Part shown: positions 1 through 10,705 of the stretch, piece after piece
Numbering within the stretch: the stretch's first letter is position 1
Layout of the letters: the number at the start of each line of letters is the position of its first letter
DNA from: Cunninghamia lanceolata
Lineage: Eukaryota; Streptophyta; Pinopsida; Cupressales; Cupressaceae
Assembly: GCA_027924645.1 (NCBI GenBank)
Contig: BSBN01000140.1
Coordinates: forward strand, 13,770,501 to 13,834,500
Length of the DNA: 64,000 nucleotides
Direction: 5' to 3'
Program-made: the position numbers and the translations under genes
The notes under the pieces: model-generated
Seen by the model: only the letters and a program-made list of their open reading frames with translations
Databases searched by the model: none
What the model was told of the DNA's origin: nothing

Positions 1-751
1 ATGAAAGCTTTGTGAAATTATGAATAATAGTGTTGGCTTGAGGCCTTGACATGTATTTGTATTGGGAATTTTTGGAGTGGCACTCTTGACTTGAGTGATG
101 TCCACTCCCCTACCCCATTTAACTCATTTTGAGTGAGTTTTGTGTTGTGTTAACCATGGGAGTAAATTGTTTTTGGGTGTTGAATGCAATGTTGTATTGT
201 GGTTTGAGTTTTCCTAGTGTGTGGATGATCTCCTAGCTCGAGGATGACTCATAAGTGAGTTAATGGTAGGGAGGAGAGCAAGTTGATGTGGCTTCTTTCC
301 CCTTTTTTGTGTTATTGCAAGTTTTTGAGCTATGAAGTGTAGGAGAAAATGAAGCATCCTTCTTGTGTTGTCATCTTGAACTCATGAGAGGATATGGCCA
401 AGTTGGCCTTATGTGAATGTTTTAGTTAGAAGAGAGAAGAAATTTTCCTCTCTTGGAATGTAAAGTCCTATATTTTAGTTTTGAGTTGTATTTAAACTTG
501 TTGCACTTGGAAATAAAAGTTTAATTGTTGATTTTAGTTGATATGTGAATGAGAAAAAAAATATAATAAGGTGATTATGGTTAGGCAAGGGAATGTTCAA
601 ATTTACTATTAGTTATTATGTTTACCTGAAGGAATTTGAGTTGTTGTTGTTTTATTGTTGAGAGACAAAAATGAAAGTTTTATATTTTCTTATGAAAAGA
701 AAATTTTAGTTGTTGTTATATGTTGGAAGGATTCAATTAAATGCATTTGAC

Positions 752-793
<42 letters not shown>

Positions 794-989
794 TTTAAGG
801 AAATGTTCCTTTGCTTTATATAACATTGATATAAAAAAAATATCCTTTGCTTATTTGTTTTAAAAAGAAAATTTATGAGTTTTGAAGGAGAAATGTATAA
901 TTGAAATTATATATATATATGAATATAAACTATTTATTTATTTATTTATATTGTTTTAAAATAATAGTACTAAAATTGTGTGTACAACA
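1..989 (+). mobile_element. Partial 5' LTR of Ty3-type element 1
   Basis: Positions 1 to about 925 match 8237 to about 9205 as a direct repeat; a hand comparison of the first 265 bases gives about 15 differences. The repeat brackets a plus-strand Gag-Pol frame, so this is the 5' LTR, entering from the left window edge. Its end is placed at ...ACAACA (989) because LTRs end in CA, but the two copies cannot be aligned past the AT-rich tail, so this boundary is approximate. By comparison with the 3' copy about 1.6 kb of this LTR lies outside the window. Confidence 0.75.
757..792. repeat. (TA)n microsatellite in the 5' LTR
   Basis: A perfect TA run of about 36 bases. The matching place in the 3' LTR (8990-9075) holds a run about 85 bases long, so this locus expanded or shrank after insertion. 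Confidence 0.95.
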
Positions 990-1015
990 GAGGATACTAA
1001 TTAATCAAAGTTGCA

Positions 1016-1125
1016 GAATAAGTAATGTGCCCAAATAAGCCCAATGTTTAAACTTAGGCTATGATACCAAATCACACTGACCAATTAAGCCCAATGTTTA
1101 AACTTATTTGGGCATGTTACTTATT
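1016..1125. repeat. Hairpin copy 1 with reversed PBS-like loop
   Basis: AATAAGTAATGTGCCCAAATAAG and GTTTAAAC on the left pair with GTTTAAACTTATTTGGGCAT.. on the right (1097-1126). The loop holds GGCTATGATACCA, which is a one-base variant of the reverse complement of the initiator-Met PBS type TGGTATCAGAGCC. A second copy lies at 1887-2003. Confidence 0.7.
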
Positions 1126-1156
1126 AAATGCATTTGCCTTTAAAAAGTAACTCATG

Positions 1157-1540
1157 TAACTATAGTTTGAGATCTGTGAGCTCATGTGTAGTCATCTTGT
1201 AGGGTGCACGAGACACTGGCTCTGCACCTGGCACTAGATCGATGTGGAATTCTACCTCTCTGCGTGGAGGCACACAATCACGTTTTCTTCACCATCACCT
1301 TATTAAGCTACCTATAGTCCATGCAGAAGTGAAGAGATGCATCCTTCTTCTTCACGAAGATAACTGGTGTGCCCCATGGTGAAATGTTAAGTTGGATGTG
1401 CCCCTTCTCAAGGAACTCCTGTAACTATAGTTTGAGCTCTGTGAGCTCATGTGTAGTCATCCTATAGGGTGCACGAGACACTGGCTCTGCACCTGGCATT
1501 AGATCGATGTGGAATTCTACCTCTCTACATGGAGGCATAC
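1157..1540 (-). pseudogene. Antisense Ty3 reverse-transcriptase fragments, partly duplicated
   Basis: Read on the minus strand, this matches the RT start of element 1 (about 4140-4400): the region encoding [20 protein letters not shown] and the following WGTPV block with the DYR motif. The approximately 100-base stretch at 1157-1260 is repeated at 1423-1530, so the fragment contains an internal direct duplication. It cannot encode an enzyme. It shows that a related element in opposite orientation was broken up and placed in the leader of element 1. Confidence 0.7.
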
Positions 1541-1545
1541 AATCC

Positions 1546-1885
1546 CGTTTTCTATCAATCAGAGTTATCACTGCATCCTTTACATTATTCCTAATTTCTT
1601 GGTTGACCTGATTATAGAAACATGTTATACTACCTTCATTTGGATAGTTACTAGGTTTCCATGTTGGATTAAAATACCATTTTCATTAAACTAATAAAAT
1701 TGCTCTAGGTTAATGAAATTAATAATGATGTAGTTTATATTGTCCTCATCGAATTAGGTTCGAAAGCAAGGATTGACCCAATTGTTAAAACAAATACATC
1801 TCAAATAATTCAATTGGTGTAAAAGTTAAATAAAATAATAAAAATCCTTCTGCAATAATCAAATTAAAATTATAGTTGTTAATTT
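1546..1885. repeat. Left arm of an 8.7-kb-spaced inverted repeat
   Basis: Nearly the whole stretch reappears as its reverse complement at 10278-10611, with scattered substitutions and small indels. The arm has no convincing reading frame. Its partner lies beyond the 3' LTR of element 1, so the pair brackets the body of that element. Confidence 0.8.
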
Positions 1886-1886
1886 T

Positions 1887-2003
1887 AAGTAATGTGCCCA
1901 AATAAGCCCAAATAAGCCCAGTATTTAAACTTAGGCTCTGATACCAAATCACACTGACCAATTAAGGCCAGTGTTTAAACTTATTTGGGAATGTTACTTA
2001 TTT
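1887..2003. repeat. Hairpin copy 2 with reversed PBS-like loop
   Basis: Same design as 1016-1125, with a small tandem duplication of AAATAAGCCC in the left arm. The loop reads GGCTCTGATACCA (1933-1945), the exact reverse complement of TGGTATCAGAGCC, a plant LTR-retrotransposon primer-binding site matched to initiator Met tRNA. It therefore points away from the downstream gag. Confidence 0.7.
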
Positions 2004-2044
2004 TGTAACTTTGATTAATTAGTGCCTACCTTATTTTTTGTAGG

Positions 2045-3484
2045 ATGCCTCCCTAACGAATTCGGCGAGCGTGATCACATCACACTGCATTCAGTGAGGT
2101 TCATAGTAATTCCTCTGCAAAGGGTAAGGGACCAGCAGCCTTATCAGATCAACCAATATCGCAGGCACCACCAGGACTTGATATAGGACCTCAAATTTTA
2201 CAAATGTTATACACCATGTTAGAGAGGCTACCACCAGTTGTACTAGAGCCATGTGACAAGCCCCATGTTGATCTGTGAGAGGAGCCACATGAGGAGCCAC
2301 GTGCTAAGTCGTGAGCTAAATCATGTGTAGAGTCTCGCATTGATCCACGAGAGGTGCCACATGTGGAGCCTTTTGTAGAGATACCAGATATTACTGTGGA
2401 GGAGGTAGGGTCAGCTTACAGAGCACGGAGTAGGAGTCCTCCACAACATGCAAGATGAGATGAGACTATGAGGGTTGAGCAAGTACATCATGGACCTTAT
2501 GAGTATGGTATGGATGAGCCGGTCATAGGACATAAAAACAGAGGAGATCCCATCAGAGACCTACTTAGGCTTAATCCACCTACCTTCGCAGGAGCTATAG
2601 AGGGAGTTGAGGCTGAGACTTAGCTCATCAGTCTAAACAAATGCTTTGCATTGCGACCTTATGGGAGCAATAGAAAAACATACGTGGCAGTACACCTCCT
2701 GAGAGATGCAGCAGCTACTTGGTGGCACACTGAGGAGTGCAAGCACCGGTTATCATTAGACACGCTCACATGGGACGCATTCATAGAGCACTTTAATGCG
2801 CGTTACTTGTCAAACCATTATAGATAGTGTCAGATAGATGAGTTCCATGACTTACAGTAGAGAGGACTCATGGTTCCATAGTATGAGCGCTAATTTATTA
2901 AGGTTTCATGTTACTCAGAGTATCTCCATGATGAGAAACTTATGGTGCACAAATTCATCAGAGGTTTGAATCAGGGGATAGTAGGACCAGTGCATATGGC
3001 AGACCCCCAGACTATGAGTGAGGCTACCAAGAAGGCTTATATTACAGAGGAGATTTAGGGAGGAGGGTAGGGATCACGCCCCCAGTTTCAGGATCGAGGG
3101 CAGTAGCAGTACCAGTAGAGTTATCGCAGACCACAACTACCACCACAGAAAGGAGGACTTAGTTCTCTATCACTACGTCCTAGACCTCCACAGCAGTAGT
3201 AAAATTAGCAGAGGTCTAGACCCCAGTAGAGGGCATAGGGAGGGCAGAATCAAGGATGGTAGCAACAGGGCCCCTGTAGAGACCAAAGGCAGCAGAGACC
3301 ACCTGCGGGGCAGTAGAGACCACCTGCGGGGCCCGCAAGGTCTTAGAAGCCATATAGGGGTTCACAAGGTTCCATAGGTAGATCTTGATAGCAACAGTCA
3401 GGTAGGACTCAGTCAGGATAGATATAGGCTTGAGGCCCATGCTATGTGTGTGGTGGAGTAGGTCATCTAGCCAGAGAGTGCCCA
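2045..3484 (+). pseudogene. Decayed Gag of Ty3 chromovirus-like element 1
   Basis: One frame (codon starts = 2 mod 3) is coherent from about 2480 to 3484. It gives a Retrotrans_gag-type domain (about 2550-3000; WHTEECKHRLSLDTLTWDAF, then FHDLQ and KFIRGLNQG), a long Gln/Arg-rich linker, and one CCHC zinc knuckle CYVCGGVGHLAREC at 3440-3481. Gag would form the virus-like particle and the knuckle would bind element RNA. Stops at 2621, 2825, 2858, 2879 and 2891 sit where Trp or Gln is expected, and the Gln-rich linker has many more TAG codons. The ATG at 2045 (MPP..) lies at the usual distance, but the first 400 bases are too damaged to follow. Not functional. Confidence 0.85.
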
Positions 3485-4830
3485 CAGGGCTTTACGGCAG
3501 GGGGACAACCCCGTTCAGGAGGGTCAGTGTAGATTGGAGGGGATGTGGGCAAGTCGCATCGCATGTTTGTAGTTGTTGATAACCGTCAAGCTGACTATCA
3601 AGCATCCATGATTGAGACATCAGGTATGATCGGGGGTGCCCCCATCTATATTCTTTTTGACTCTGGAGCTACCGATTAGTTTCTATCTACATCATTAGTG
3701 GAAGGTTGCGGGCTGGTGGCTTCTGGGGCCAGTATGTCAATAGATACCTTGGTTTAGGATTGTGAGATCTCTTTGGGATCTTTCACTACATCTTCTAACC
3801 TTAGAGTTATGCCATTAGGATCCTACGGTGTGGTTTTGGGTATGGACTAGCTTGCGGCTCATAGAGCCAAGCTAGATTGTCACCGAAGGGCGATTAGCTG
3901 CTTAGATGATCATGGTGCACCGGTTGAGATAGTGGGCATTCAAAAGCCCACGAAAGTTTGTATGATTTCCGCTTAGCAGATTAAGCACTGCATGTAGAAA
4001 GGATGTCATATGTTCGCGATCACAGTTAGTGACAAATCAAAGGATAAGCCTGAGGCTTCATTGGATGATCACCCTATCTTGAGATATTTCGCCAACATGT
4101 TTCCACCAAAATTACTAGGTATGCCTCAATACAGAGATGTAGATTTATACATCGATCTAGTGCTAGGTGTAGAGCCAATGTTTTGTGCACCCTACAGAAT
4201 GACTACACATGAGCTCACGGAGCTCAAACTGCAGTTAGAGGAGTTACTTGAGAAGGGGCACATCTGACCTAGTATTTCACCATGGGGCACACCGGTTATC
4301 TTCATGAAGAAGAACGATGGGTCTCTTCACTTGTGCATGGACTATAGGCAAATTAATAAGGTGATGGTGAAGAACCGTTATTCTCTGCCTAGGATTGATG
4401 ACCTTTTTGACCAGATGTAGGGAGCCAGAGTATTCTAGAAAATTGATCTGAAATTCAGGTATCACCAATTGCACATCCTATCAGGTGATGGTATCTATGT
4501 AGATCCATAAAAAATCAGAGATATCAGAGATTGGCCAGCACCCACTAGTGTGACAAAGGTCAGGAGTTTCATGCGATTAGCTGGTTACTACTGCAGATTC
4601 GTAGAGGGCTTCTCTAGGATAGCACACCCCATCACTTCCCTTCAGCGAAAAGGGAAGAGTTTCTCTTAGATCGAGCAGTACGAGAGGGCCTTGGGGGTCC
4701 TCAAAGAGTGTCTTATCAGCACTCCTATATTAGCGGTTCCAGATCCTGCAGAAGATTTTGTAGTTTGCACAGATGCATCACTTGAGGGTCTGGGAGCTGT
4801 GTTCATGCAGGGTGGTAGGGCAATTGCATG
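3485..4830 (+). pseudogene. Decayed protease and reverse transcriptase of element 1
   Basis: The gag frame continues without a shift, as expected for a single Gag-Pol ORF. The aspartic-protease motif ILFDSGATD is at 3650-3676. RT starts around 4060 (YFANMFPPKL..) and passes through the APYRM, WGTPV, DYR and KIDL..YHQL blocks to about 4480. It then jumps to the thumb region ([26 protein letters not shown]). About 90-100 residues that normally lie between, including the catalytic YxDD box, are missing. Stops such as DQM*GA and PVF*KID disrupt the rest. A frameshift near 4829 moves the coding frame into RNase H. The enzyme is dead. Confidence 0.85.
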
Positions 4831-5182
4831 AGTCACGTAAGCTCAAGACACATGAGCTGAACTACCCTACTCACGATTTAGAGCTCACAGCAGTGGTACA
4901 TGCTCTTGTTCATTGGAGACACTTTCTTTTGGGTCATCACTTTGAGGTCCATTCAGATCACCATAGTTTACAGTACATATTCACACAACCAAACTTGAAC
5001 GCCCGCCAGCGGCATTGGATGGAGTATGACATTGATGTCCACTACATCAAAGGGAAGGAGAACCTGGTTGCTGACGCCTTGAGTCAGAGGCGCCACGAGA
5101 TCCTAAACTTGACCTTAAGTGTGGACTTGAGAGAGCGCATCATTCAGCATCTGCCTAAGGATGAGTGGTTTCTTGATGTGTA
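4740..5182 (+). pseudogene. RNase H domain of element 1
   Basis: The Ty3-type RNase H is readable almost end to end: DASLEGLGAVFMQGGRAIA in the upstream frame, then after the shift ESRKLKTHELNYPTHDLELT, the HWRHFLLG block and KENLVADALSQRR (about 5060-5090). The conserved acidic residues (D of DAS, E of DLEL, D of VADALS) are visible. It would degrade the RNA strand of the RNA-DNA hybrid. A TAG at 5180-5182 interrupts the frame between RNase H and integrase. Confidence 0.85.
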
Positions 5183-6590
5183 GCAGGAGATCCAGAAACA
5201 AAGGGCCCTTAAGGAAAAATTTGTAGGATATTCTCTCGAGTTAGATGGATTGTTTAGACATCGACAGCGCACCTATGTACCCCATGTGGGTGACCTTCTT
5301 GTAGTGGTTCTTTCAGAGGCTCATAGAGCACCTTATGTAGCAGACCCAGGGGTGAAGAAGATGCATGCTAACTTGCATTAGTTATACCATTGGGCAGGTA
5401 TGAGATAGGATATTGTAGAATATATTTGTCATCACCTTGAGTTCCAAAGGCTCAAGACTGAGCATCAGCATCCAGCAGGTCTTTTATACCCTCAGGAAAT
5501 ACCTTAGTGGAAATGGCACACCATTTCCATGGACTTGATTGTTTGTCTTCCTATGTCATCATGATGCCATGATGCCATCATGGTGACGGTTGACAAGTTG
5601 AGCAAGGTGGTGCATTTCTCACCTATACACATGACGTACAATGTACCATCTGTGGTGAGAGTATTCTTGGATCAGATTGTTATATTACATGGGGTACCTC
5701 ACCATCTCATTTCTGATAGGGATTCAATGTTTAGTTCAGCCTTTTGGAGAGCCTTGCAGCAAGCGTTGGGCACACAACTCAACTTCAATTTTGCTTATCA
5801 CCCTGAGACCGATGGATAAATAGAGAGAGTTAATCAGGTTCTTGAGGATATGCTCCATATGGATGTCATCGATCATTAGAGTAGATGGGAGGAGTATCTA
5901 TATCTAGTTGAGTTTGCCTACAACAATGGGCATCAGAGCTCCTTGGGTATGCCTCCTTTTCAGGGCTTGTACGACAGACCTTGCAGGACACCTTTGAGTT
6001 GGGACTATATTGAGGACAGGGTTACAATAGGGCCAGAGTTGGTTCAGGATATGGAGCAATAGGTGACTTTGATTTGGCAGAGACATCAGGAGGCTCGGGA
6101 TTGACAGAAGAAGTATACGAATGCTAAGAGGGTAGAACATAGCTTCTTAGTTGGGGATAGAGTGTTCTTGAGAGTGTGACTGCACAAGAGTCCAATCCGT
6201 TACGAAAAGGGCTCTAAGCTCGTACCTCATTTTGTTGGACCTTTTGAGATCTTGAAGTAGATAGGACCTGTAGCCTATCGTCTAGCCTTGCCACCTAGCT
6301 TGTCGTGTATCTGCGATGTTTTTTATGTTTACATTTTACAGCGTTACATATCTGATTTATCTCATGTATTGGATAGGACTGCTCTTTAGGTAGAGGCAGA
6401 CAGTCAGCTAGCTTTGGAGACAATTCACATATTGGCTCGTCAGACACTGGGCCTTCAAGGTCGAGAGCGGGACTAGGTTAGGGTCTAGTGGGATATGTAC
6501 GATGAGGTCACGGTGACATGGGAGGATGCAGCGAGATTGAGGGCCCTTTATCCTCACCTCTTTGATGACTTCTAGGAGGAAGTATAGTCT
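5183..6590 (+). pseudogene. Integrase and C-terminal chromodomain-like region of element 1
   Basis: In frame 0 mod 3 the integrase runs from the His-rich N-terminal finger (KMHANLH..YHWAGM.., about 5355-5450; the last zinc Cys appears replaced, reading LEFQ) through the DDE core. The first Asp is in ISMDLIV (about 5530), the second in LISDRDSMF (about 5720) and the Glu in IERVNQ (about 5823). The GPFEILK/GPVAYRLALPP block follows near 6240-6300. The tail WDMYDEVTVTWEDAARLRALYPHLF (about 6490-6565) resembles the degenerate chromodomain end of Tekay/Del-type chromoviruses. At least ten in-frame stops are present, mostly TAG. Confidence 0.85.
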
Positions 6591-6591
6591 T

Positions 6592-6602
6592 AGGAGGGAG
6601 GA
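6592..6602 (+). other. Polypurine tract of element 1
   Basis: AGGAGGGAGGA directly precedes TGTGAGGCC, the inferred first bases of the 3' LTR, and directly follows the pol C-terminus. Position and composition fit a plus-strand primer site. Confidence 0.75.
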
Positions 6603-8984
6603 TGTGAGGCCTATCTTCTCTTTCACTTATAGTTGACTACTTTATTTTTATTGTTGCTGATACTTACTAGACTTGTGGGATTGTTTATCTCGAATTTCAG
6701 GACTATTAGACTTTATGATGTATGTGGATTTATTATGTTTAGCATGATTACAATGTGATTAGAACTTGATATGGATTTACTGATGATGTTAGACATATCA
6801 TTTACATTATGATGTTATTTGGATACTATGCATGTGATTTTAGTTAGAAATTTATTATGTGATTCTATTTTGGGATGGATGTTTGAAATGCAAAATTTAG
6901 AATTTAACTATAATGTGATTTTCTTAATGCTTATATGAACATGTGATGTTGTATGTGCTTGTTTCACTTTGCTTTGGCTATCATATACATGTTGAATTAA
7001 CATTTCATTTGGGTGTGCAGGTGTTTCTAACGAAGCCATAGAAATTCAGAGATCATCCCACGCAATGTGTTGTTTTCCCTTGTGAAGCTGATCTATTTCC
7101 AAGAGGAACCAAGATCGACTGTGTATTGCATGATGAATTTTCATAATGTTCGCATATGGTGTCCTTTGGGTTAGGTCTACCCTTTTTCAGTTGATTGTAT
7201 TATGGTGTTGTAAATGTCTAATATTTATTTGACTCAATTTTTGTTTTAAATTTTTTTGTGACCCCTTTTCATGTCATTTTCTACATTCTAAGGTACTAGA
7301 ATTGGGTTAAACTTGAGCCTGGGTTGTACCCCTAGGGTCTAGGGGTAATTTGGGCCTGTGTAATCCTAGGTAAACTTCCATTTAGTCAATTTAACTTCAC
7401 CCTAAAGTAAAGTGACGAAAATGGAAGGTTGGGAGGGAGAGGATGAGTGGGTCAAACACTCAACCTCTTCCTTTCCTCTTCCCTAGGTAGGTTGGGGGAG
7501 TCTTCAAGACACATTAATTGTAGAGAACTTCACTCCAAGTCTCTCCCACAATTGCTGAGGGTACCTTGTGGTTGTGTGGTCCTTCTTAGGAGGAGAGGAT
7601 TGGGGCACATGTGGCACCCACTCCTTCTTAAGCTCCACCTTTCTCTCCGACATGTTTAAAATAGGACAAGTGGAGGGGAGAGAGACTTGGTGGGTTGGGT
7701 GAATGACATGTGTCACCACCCCATTTCAAGAGTCTTACTTGTAGTTGGGAGGAGGAGTGAGGAGGTGACATGTGTTACCTACCCATTCCTCAAGGCTCAT
7801 GAGAAGAGCCTATTTTAATGCCTCTTGGAGAGAGGGATGGGGTTGTTGAATTTTTGGAAATTTTTTATTTTAATTATTTTGGGGAAAACATTTGGAGGAA
7901 GATTGGTGGCTCAACTTGGAGGAGTTAGAGGAGCTCTTCTCAACTACCTTCCAATTGGGCTTTGTAAGGTAGGTTTGAAGGCTATATGTTCCCTTATGCA
8001 TTTTAATTACTTGTGTGATGCTATGTGTGAGTTTCCATTTTGAGTTTTTACTTGTTGTTGTCGGGAAAAATTTTATGGGAGTTGTGAGAGCCTCTCCTAC
8101 TTGGGAGAGGATGCTGAACATGTGTGGGGTGGGGGAGGAGTGAACCTCCTCAGGGTCACATCCTTGATTTTGTGGAGTTGTAGCCTTGAGGGCAATATGT
8201 GTAGATGTGCAACATGTGAAATGAATTGAGAGCCAAATGAAAGCTTTGTGAAATTATGAATAATAGTGTTGGCTTGAGGCCTTGAGAGGTATTTGTATTG
8301 AGAAGTTTTGGAGCGGCACTCTTGAGTTGAGTGATGTCCACTCCCCTACCCCATTTAACTCACTTTGAGTGAGTTTTGTGTTGTGTTAGCCATGGGAGTA
8401 AATTGTTTTTGGGTGTTGAATGCAATGTTGTGTTGTGGTTTGAGTTTTCCTAGTGTGTGGATGAGCTCCTAGCTTGGGGGTGACTCATGAGTGAGTCAAT
8501 GGTAGGGAGGACAGCAAGTTGTTGCTTCTTTCCCGTTTTTTGTGTTATTGCAGGTTCTTTGAGCTATGAAGTGTAGGAGAAAATGAAGCTTCCTTCTTGT
8601 GTTGTCATTTTGAACTCATCAGAGGATATGGCCAAGTTGGCCTTATGTAAATGTTTTAGTTAGAAGAGAGAAGAAATTTTCCTCTCTTAGAATGTAAAGT
8701 CCTATATTTTAGTTTTTAGTTGTATTTAAACTTATTGCACTTGGAAATAAAAGTTTTATTTCTAATTTTAGTTGATATGTGAATGAGAAAAAATATATAT
8801 AATAAGGTGAATATGGTTAGGTAAGGGAATGTTCAAATTTATTATTAGTTATTATGTTTACTTGAAGGAATTTGAGTTGTTGTTTTATTGTTGAGAGACA
8901 AAAATGAAAGTTTTACATTTTCTTATGAAAAGGAAATTTTAGTTGTTGCTAGATGTTGGAAGGATTCAATTAAATGCAGTTGCC

Positions 8985-9076
<92 letters not shown>

Positions 9077-9205
9077 TTTAAGGAAATGTTCCTTTGCTTT
9101 ATATAAATTTGATATTAAAAAAAAAATCCTTTTCTTATTTGTTTTAAAAAGAAAATCTGTGAGTTTTGAAGGAGAAATGTATAACTAAAATTATATATAT
9201 ATATA
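6603..9205 (+). mobile_element. 3' LTR of Ty3-type element 1
   Basis: Starts with TG right after the polypurine tract. The part from 8237 onward is the direct repeat of the window start. The right end is blurred by AT-rich repeats, so the length of about 2.6 kb is a minimum. Such long LTRs fit Tekay/Del-type chromoviruses. Short ORFs inside (for example 7447-7659) have no family resemblance. Confidence 0.7.
8990..9075. repeat. (TA)n microsatellite
   Basis: An uninterrupted TA run of about 85 bases inside the 3' LTR, the counterpart of the shorter run at 757-792. Confidence 0.97.
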
Positions 9206-9267
9206 TGCTGTTATATAATATTGAACTTTAAATTGTGGAATGGAAATGAAACTGTATTTTGTTTTGA

Positions 9268-9268
<1 letters not shown>

Positions 9269-9314
<46 letters not shown>
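9269..9314. repeat. (TA)n microsatellite
   Basis: An uninterrupted TA run of about 45 bases just past the alignable end of the 3' LTR. A further short run lies at 9836-9856. Confidence 0.95.
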
Positions 9315-9319
<5 letters not shown>

Positions 9320-9409
9320 ATGTATTGAAATAAAACCCATAAGAAACAAACTTGTTTGGTAAAAAAAAAATGAGAAACAAAATGTATTTTCTTTTGTTAC
9401 ATTTTTTAA

Positions 9410-9790
9410 ATGAAAGATAAAATGGAAGGCTTGGGGGAGGGGTTCGAACCCCCCCCACCGTCGCTATTTATTGTAGGGGTGTGGGGAGGGGGCAGAGCCC
9501 CCACCCACACCTCACTGTGTGGGATGTGGGTGGGGGCTCCGCGCCCTCCCCACACTCCCACTTCCCCTTCCTCCACGGGCCTCTCCCCTCCATCGCTTGT
9601 GAAACCAGCCACCGTGGACTCCACGGACTGTCGCCCCTGCTACCTCCTGTCCGCCGGTCCCTCTACCTCCCTATGGTCCATCCCTCCTCCGCCACTCCAC
9701 AGTCCCCACTCCATCTTCACCGACCGCCGCCACTATCCCACAGTGCCTCTCCCCTCAAACTTCTACCTGCCACATAAAAAAAAACTTGGG
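9410..9790 (+). mobile_element. GC-rich SINE-like or MITE-like insertion
   Basis: An abrupt C/G-rich island of about 380 bases in AT-rich surroundings. GGGGTTCGAACCCCCCCC at 9435-9452 contains GGTTCGAACC, the consensus of a tRNA-gene B box (internal Pol III promoter). Downstream are GTGGGGAGGGGGCAGAGCCC and its near mirror GGGGGCTCCGCGCCCTCCCC, which can pair. The island ends in an A-run (9777-9785). Together this suggests a Pol III-type retroposon, but no clear A box or target-site duplication was found. The ORFs on both strands are composition artefacts. Confidence 0.35.
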
Positions 9791-9856
9791 GTTTCAACAA
9801 CAAAAATATATATTATCTTAATAAACCCACTGATGTATATATATATATATATATAT

Positions 9857-10277
9857 GTGTGTTTATCAAAAAAATGATGCCCAGGTATTTCAATTGACTA
9901 TACCTCATTTGAAGAACACCATCCATGGATGGCCTCCATTAAACTTGCAACAAAAACAAAACAAAGAAAGAGATAAGATGGAGAATTTGTGAGATGGAGG
10001 AAGAAGAGAATGTGGAGAAAGTAGGGTTAGGGCTTTTTGTCCTTAAGGAAATTATTTTTTAGTTCTGAGGACTTTTTTAGGGCTTGGATATTTAAAATTG
10101 CCCTTATTGTCTTATTTCCCACTTTTTTGTTTTTATTAATTTTCTCTCATTGTTTTAAATTTATTTTTAGAATGAAATTTTGTGATAAATAAGAAAATGG
10201 GTAATATTTATTTCTTTGGGTATGTTCTATTTGATAGTGGTATGGTAATATTTATAGAATAGTTTTGACTAGAAACA
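9857..10277. other. AT-rich intergenic sequence
   Basis: No supported gene or element. A short GT run follows the last TA tract; the rest is unique-looking AT-rich DNA. Confidence 0.6.
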
Positions 10278-10611
10278 AATTATAGTTGTTAATTTTAATT
10301 TGATTATTGCAGAAGAATTTTTATTATTTTATTTAACTTTTACACCAATTGAATTATTTGAGATGTATTTGTTTTAACAATTGGGTGAATCCTTGCTTTT
10401 GAACCTAATTCGACAATAATATAAACTACATCATTATTAATTTAATTAACCTAGAGTGATTTTATTAGTTTAATGAAGACGTCATTTTAATCCAACTTGG
10501 AAACCTAGTAAACTATCAAAATGAAGTTAGTATAACATGTTTTCATAATCTGGTCTACCAATAAATTAGGAATAATGTAAAGGATGCAGTGATAACTCTG
10601 ATTGATAGAAA
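10278..10611. repeat. Right arm of the inverted repeat
   Basis: Reverse-complement copy of 1546-1885, starting at ATTATAGTTGTTAATTTTAA and ending at the GATAACTCTGATTGATAGAAA block. Just beyond, a tandem duplication of about 57 bases (ATAGAAAACRTGAAGAAGAA..) lies at 10604-10705. Confidence 0.8.
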
Positions 10612-10705
10612 ACATGAAGAAGAACAAATTGATCGAGATTTGTTGAAAAATGTTTTAAATTATAGAAAACGTGAAGAAGAACAAATTGATCGAGCTTTGT
10701 TGAGA

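Larger units (their letters stand above)
992..2028. other. 1-kb palindrome-bounded segment between LTR and gag
   Basis: The left end (ACTAATTAATCAAAG, then GAATAAGTAATGTGCCCAAA) returns as its reverse complement at the right end (1985-2025), giving terminal inverted repeats of roughly 50-60 bases with several mismatches. The segment lies where the primer-binding site and leader of element 1 should be. Inside are two hairpins, a duplicated antisense RT fragment and one arm of a long inverted repeat, so it is a composite. It may be a small TIR element, or a product of inversion and duplication of leader sequence. I do not recognise a transposase. Confidence 0.55.

Noticed and set aside
8943..9188. 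ORF with a long Ile-Tyr repeat
   Set aside because: It reads through the (TA)n tract inside the 3' LTR.
9406..9877. Pro-rich ORFs on both strands of the GC-rich patch
   Set aside because: Open frames on both strands follow from C/G-rich composition with few A/T stops; no domain or homologous motif.
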